In this document: positions 59,791-64,000 of the stretch, piece by piece
Layout of the letters: each line of letters opens with the position of its first letter
How positions within the stretch are numbered: the stretch's first letter is position 1
Origin: Serripes groenlandicus
Taxonomy: Eukaryota > Mollusca > Bivalvia > Cardiida > Cardiidae
NCBI GenBank assembly: GCA_031761405.1
Contig: JASEVX010000013.1
Span: 56,978,603 to 57,042,602 of the forward strand
Direction: 5' to 3'
DNA length: 64,000 nucleotides
Made by a program: the position numbers and the translations under genes
Notes under the pieces: model-generated
Database searches by the model: none
What the model saw: the letters and a program-made list of their open reading frames with translations, nothing else
What the model was told of the DNA's origin: nothing

Positions 59791-61029
59791 AAGATATAAA
59801 CATATTTATTACAAGACTTTAAGCCACCGGCCCATATTACAATATACAGCAATATAATACAATCAAGCGACACTGACAGTGAAACTTGAACATTTCTGTC
59901 AACAGAAGTTAGCATTTTCGATGTAGGATATATATACGGCTTTTGAGATAATTGCAGTAGATAACATGTGGAAATGTGATTAATCGCAGTGTTTTCTACA
60001 CTTTGTTGAAAAGGTTCACCCCTAGTTACTGGATAATAATTTAATATTATTAAACAAATAGATAAATGTATTTATTGTGAAAATATAGATCATACAATGC
60101 AAATAGTCAAACTTAAATCGTTCAGCATATATTTTTGCAGCTCAAACGAATCGGAAATATATGAATGTATCTTTCAACAACAAAAATAGAACTGTAGTCT
60201 GATTAGCTTTGCCAGTTTACTTTTATATGATCACGTAATGGAGAGAACCTTAATCACATGACACGACGTATTGAATTTATAAAGGCTTAATGTTTCTAAT
60301 GCAAATGTTGTACGATATTTGACGACCATCATTTGTGAAAAGTAATTGACCGTGGAGAAAGGAATGCATTTTTTTGGAGCGCTCCCACGGTAAAAGATAG
60401 ATACGGAATCTTTGTTAATATTCGCTTATTCCTCTTTCCCGAGGAACAGTAATCTATATCACTTTTATATCACGCTTCACCTATTACGACATGTAAACTA
60501 ATAACACCGTATATATAGATAAGAAAATGCATGAAGGTGTTGTATAGCACAGTTTACATCTACAAAACATGTCGTTTTGCTAAATAACATTCCAATGCTG
60601 TATATATTTGAACAACATATGGTGTGTCTTATTTGTAGCTAGTAAGTTACACAGAGACACCTTTTTAATGCATTTGACTATTTAACCTAATGCTATTTGT
60701 TCACAGTTTTTAACCTTACGTACGTTGGAGTAGCCTAGAGGTATGGAACAGTGTAGAATCTCTATGTTAAGTAACAATAACACGATGAGTTATAAGGATG
60801 ATACATTCGTAAACATGGAGGTAGATGAACACATTTATCAAATTGCATTTCAAACATAATTTACATAATCGTGTTATTAGTTCAATGGAAAGATATCAAA
60901 TATGTTGTTTGAATATATTGATTCATTTGAAAGTAATTTTGTAAAATGTGCTATACCTATAGTGGTATTGATGTATGCCAACGGGACGTATACAGTATGC
61001 TACAATAGACCACTTATAACATACACAAT
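59791..61029. other. Intergenic, nothing recognised
   Basis: AT-rich, low complexity in places. No gene, satellite or SINE could be supported. Confidence 0.45.
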
Positions 61030-61385
61030 ATACCAGTCCCGTGTTTGATTCCTGCTCGTAATAATCGAGAAGGAGAGCCGTTGAACAATGCTTCATGAAT
61101 TTGGTTGAGTTGGTTGATTGTAATTTACCGCCGTATTTAACAAATGCACATTTCCTAGCCTTGATGCAATTAGAAAGTCAAAAAATATCGTACTCTTAGG
61201 TCATGTGATCCGGGTCCTTACTTTCAATTTGGCATCATAACATCCACGGGTTCGATTCGAGCTCGGGTTGAAAAATAAACATTTCCAGTTAGCCATTCAA
61301 TGATCATCATACTCTAGGGTCATTTGAGCCGCGTCAAGTGATTTGAGGTCTTACTGTTGATTTGGCATTCTCTGCACATATAAAT
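61030..61385. repeat. ~115-bp imperfect direct repeats
   Basis: Three weakly similar segments; the clearest pair is atcgtactcttaggtcatgt (61187) with atcatactctagggtcattt (61306), each followed by tttggcat (61230, 61361). The middle one has a tRNA-like B-box stretch, acgggttcgattcgagctc, at about 61247-61265. It lies just downstream of the cGLR gene. Confidence 0.5.
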
Positions 61386-61457
61386 GAGATTTACTTGATG
61401 GAAACTGTTTATACACCGATATATATTCCAACTTATTTAATTTCTATCATGAAATCC

Positions 61458-63602
61458 CTATGTTCCTTTTATGACTTCACTGAGTAAAAATAGCATATGC
61501 CATTTAGCTGCATTTCTAAAGGGTCTGAATATCCATGATAGACAAAATAATCTCCATGCTCTTGGTACATCATTTTCCTGTAAACGTATCCATCCAAACA
61601 TGTTCAACCCTGTCTCTTTGTGGCCAATATTCGGGTCTGTTTCGAGAACGTGCTTTAGTTTCCGCAAAGCTGTTTCCTGTTCTGTCATTGTCTGTGTTTT
61701 GGAATAAAGTAAATACTGTAAAAAATACAGATATATTTTGGAATCTATAGTTGCCCAGTTTAACCAGTACTCCCCATTTGCTTCGATTTCTGAGTCCGGT
61801 TTTGTATACACAGTACGGAACAATTCGTATTTAAGAGCTTTATGTAAAAGAGCGACTTGAGAAAGATGAAATACCATACAGCCTGTGGTACAGTAACGTT
61901 TGAAGTCTTTGCTTGAAATGTCAGTAAATCGTAGTTTTTCAACGAGAGCGCGATTTGAAATAAATCCGGAATCCTGGCATGCACACACAGATATAACATA
62001 TGGTTTCAAACTATTTTCGCATGCCACTAGAATACACCGGCATTCCTCTTGAAGCTCTTCAAATTGAATATATAAAGATGCTAAGGCCAACTTTGACGAT
62101 ATCAGGTCATAGTCTGAAATAGATTCTGAGATAACTTTTGGAAATGTTTTAAACCACAGACGGGACAAATCTCCTCGTGACACATACTCGGAAAACAGAC
62201 TCTGTTCATGTTGTAATTGTATATGTGGAATTATAGAATCAAATGCCATTCTTATATCTCTTGTAGTATGTTCTGTTACATGGTTCGTATTTTGAAGATA
62301 GACAAGAAGTCGCTTAATCTGATTCAAATAACCCGCAGATGTATTAGATGACATATGCATGCGTTGCAAGAACTCGTTCCTTATTTCATAAATAATACTT
62401 GTAATATGTTCAAGGACAACATGTTTTGACTTAAGCATAGTACTTGTATTTGTCAACCTACATAACAGTTCAGAACCACACAATTTAGAGTTAAGTAATT
62501 CACCTACATTGTCACGTGTTATTGAATATAGAAATGTGACAACATTGTAAATGATATCGTCCAAAACCTTCTCTATATCTTTCAAAGTTTTAAGGCTGAG
62601 CTTATCGAACATATTCTCTTCTGGAATAAAATAATTGGGACAATATTTTTCCTTCACCCAGTTTGATATACGTATAAGACAAAGCCGTGCACAAGGTATA
62701 AGGTTGCCATCCTTCCAAATATGTCTTGGGGAATTTTCAATTGTATAAAACAGACTTGTTTTACAATGATATGATGAGATAGATTCACCGACCTTTGATT
62801 CTATGATATCCTTCTTAATCATCTTAAGGAGAATGTAACACTTGTGTTGTGTTTCGTTCATACTTGACATGAGGAAACGTTCTTGAAGTGAGAAGGAAAT
62901 TCTCCATTCAAAAGACTTGTTGACATTATGAGGATGTCCAACACCAACAAGGAAGCAATCGTATAAACCCATTGTCCTAAGTTGTTTCTGTGATGGCCAG
63001 TCGTATTTTCGTTTCTTATGAAACCAGGCAGTGGCTGATTTCGGTATTCGTCGACACCTTAATGCATATACGACATCGATTGGAGAAGAACCATTTACAG
63101 GCGGATACGTGTCCGCTGGACCGTTCCGTGAGGTGTTTTGTCCATCAGTCAAATTTGAATGTGTAAAACATATTTGACCTTTCCAATCGATTGGTAACCT
63201 ATCTTCTGGAACATCCCACATTTTGACGGAAACTGGACTTTGATCTATAACCCTCTGAAGACGAACATATCCAGGTTTGGTGAATTCATCTGATAAAATA
63301 AGGTAAGATATTCCCTGTTGTTTAGACTCGACTAAATTGTCTACAACAAGATTGATTTCGTAACAATACATCACATCAATATCCGAACTTAAACCGGGTG
63401 TAGTAGTCCCTTCGCAAGAACTCCCAACTTGATAAAATGATCTTGTTTTGGACGTGTTGTCATACAATTGACTTTCAAACGAGATTGATATCTCATGAAA
63501 CATAGCAAGCTCCCAGTGCATATTCCTGGTGTACTCCGATGCGCCTACAGCATCAAGTACTTCATGCAGACGCTTAGACAAATTTTCATTGACATTGTCC
63601 AT
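61458..63602 (-). CDS. Mab-21 domain protein, cGAS-like receptor (cGLR)
   Basis: A 714-residue protein. The N-terminal half is a Mab-21/cGAS-type nucleotidyltransferase: GS motif at residues 60-61 in the context QVGSSCEGTTTPG, metal-binding DID at 74-76, and a third acidic residue D176 in SPIDVVYALRC, corresponding to the cGAS DxxLALE strand. The C-lobe runs from about 198 (RKYDWPSQKQL) through EWRISFSLQE and SSYHCKTSLF to about 335. With all three catalytic acids present it resembles active cGLRs, which sense nucleic acid or other ligands in the cytosol and make cyclic dinucleotides for STING, rather than inactive MAB21L proteins; ligand and product are not known. Residues ~370-714 are helical; the last ~60 (DPNIGHKETGLNMFGWI...) look TPR-like. 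The frame is also open to an ATG at 63635, but a splice acceptor at 63614-63615 (tattacag) suggests the ATG at 63602 is the real start, with a non-coding or short exon upstream. The whole body is one exon. A broken paralogue lies at 3458-5556. Confidence 0.9.
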   Translation of the reverse strand: MDNVNENLSKRLHEVLDAVGASEYTRNMHWELAMFHEISISFESQLYDNTSKTRSFYQVGSSCEGTTTPGLSSDIDVMYCYEINLVVDNLVESKQQGISYLILSDEFTKPGYVRLQRVIDQSPVSVKMWDVPEDRLPIDWKGQICFTHSNLTDGQNTSRNGPADTYPPVNGSSPIDVVYALRCRRIPKSATAWFHKKRKYDWPSQKQLRTMGLYDCFLVGVGHPHNVNKSFEWRISFSLQERFLMSSMNETQHKCYILLKMIKKDIIESKVGESISSYHCKTSLFYTIENSPRHIWKDGNLIPCARLCLIRISNWVKEKYCPNYFIPEENMFDKLSLKTLKDIEKVLDDIIYNVVTFLYSITRDNVGELLNSKLCGSELLCRLTNTSTMLKSKHVVLEHITSIIYEIRNEFLQRMHMSSNTSAGYLNQIKRLLVYLQNTNHVTEHTTRDIRMAFDSIIPHIQLQHEQSLFSEYVSRGDLSRLWFKTFPKVISESISDYDLISSKLALASLYIQFEELQEECRCILVACENSLKPYVISVCACQDSGFISNRALVEKLRFTDISSKDFKRYCTTGCMVFHLSQVALLHKALKYELFRTVYTKPDSEIEANGEYWLNWATIDSKIYLYFLQYLLYSKTQTMTEQETALRKLKHVLETDPNIGHKETGLNMFGWIRLQENDVPRAWRLFCLSWIFRPFRNAAKWHMLFLLSEVIKGT

Positions 63603-63613
63603 TGCTCGTCTAT

Positions 63614-63628
63614 CTGTAATAAAAAGCA
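63614..63628 (-). promoter_or_regulatory. Putative 3' splice acceptor upstream of cGLR start
   Basis: Minus strand reads gctttttattacag then atagacgagcaATG: a pyrimidine-rich tract, AG at 63614-63615, and the ATG eleven bases into the exon. The same signal is conserved in the pseudogene at 5557-5570. The upstream exon is not identified; it may lie beyond the SINE at 63805 or outside the window. Confidence 0.6.
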
Positions 63629-63804
63629 TAAGCATGCTGTGAAAAGTAGATTTTGCATGTACTGGGACTTCAACTTATATTTAAAAACAATGTTCTTAAG
63701 TCAATTAATAAAGTTTACTGAAGAAGTATAGCTACATTCATTCCTTTGCATCAAAACTTGCCGTTACAAGAATCCTTAGACGAATTTTGTAATTACTTGT
63801 TAAG

Positions 63805-64000
63805 CCTCGGTGATGTAATAGTAAAGCGTCTGCGGGAGGTCGCAGGTCCGATCCTCGGTCTGGTCATATAATATAATTGACACTTAACAATAGCTGCCCT
63901 CCTTGGCGCTCTCAGTTGTTGGGTTCTTATTACAACTGACTGACTGACTTGTGTCAGGATAAATGGCCCAGTCGTACTGGTAACTTACATAGGAAACACC
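63805..64000 (+). mobile_element. tRNA-derived SINE (runs off window)
   Basis: Head aagcctcggtgatgtaatag, taaagcgtctgcgggaggtc and B-box-like gcaggtccgatcctcgg; body acaactgactgactgacttg and tgtcaggataaatggccc; tail start tacataggaaacacc at the window edge. Same family as 7334-7567 and 13476-13672. It lies upstream of the cGLR gene, probably in its first intron or promoter region. Confidence 0.8.

Overview
The window looks like a gene-poor, AT-rich piece of a mollusc genome, most likely a bivalve. Three things point there. First, an intronless-bodied Mab-21/cGAS-like receptor (cGLR) gene sits at 61458-63602 (-) and a dead paralogue at 3458-5556 (-); this family is known to be greatly expanded in bivalves. 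Second, tRNA-headed SINEs with mollusc-style tails (ggcgttaa followed by short AATC/AAC runs) are scattered throughout. Third, there is a bivalve-style microsatellite-plus-hairpin element end near 56.3 kb. Species cannot be named from the sequence alone.

Layout. 1-2406: degenerate tandem repeats, a dispersed repeat, and a clean 68-bp x5 array. 3458-5556: cGLR pseudogene with two in-frame stops, a frameshifting deletion and a start-region shift, but a retained splice acceptor. 6775-8610: a ~48-bp satellite (called sat C here) interrupted by a SINE, followed by a conserved flank. 8.6-13.5 kb: unique-looking AT-rich DNA with one 210-bp tandem duplication. 13.7-14.16 kb: a long CT microsatellite. 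14162-44342: a ~46-bp satellite that has been colonised by 33 same-orientation copies of a 735-920 bp non-autonomous mobile element (called E here, 14862-42662). 46.7-48.6 kb: two more satellites (64 bp and 69 bp). 48.9-54.0 kb: two further sat C loci with their conserved flanks. 54-61.4 kb: SINEs, a ~59-bp repeat, a hairpin-ended element fragment, dispersed repeats. 61458-63602: the intact cGLR gene. 63.8-64 kb: a SINE running off the end.

The most unusual object is the E array. Each copy begins TAGAATGAGTG, has an imperfect 26-28 bp inverted repeat (at the very left end, but 33 bp in from the right end), a left-end 12-bp hairpin, and a right tail with a short hairpin ending in CTAG. Because several copies sit in the 46-bp satellite, the empty target can be rebuilt: at four sites the insertion is at TA, with TA present on both sides. 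Three copies are themselves split by other copies, again at TA. Twenty-two copies carry a tRNA-derived module with perfect A and B boxes and a T-run, placed just downstream of two perfect TGACGTCA palindromes. No transposase, reverse transcriptase or helicase is encoded in the window, so E must be mobilised in trans if it is still mobile.

Only one protein-coding gene is supported. Other short open frames are unrecognised or are shadows of repeats. There is a 200-base assembly gap at 31704-31903 and a cluster of single-base insertions nearby, so copy number and local sequence in the middle of the array should be treated with caution.
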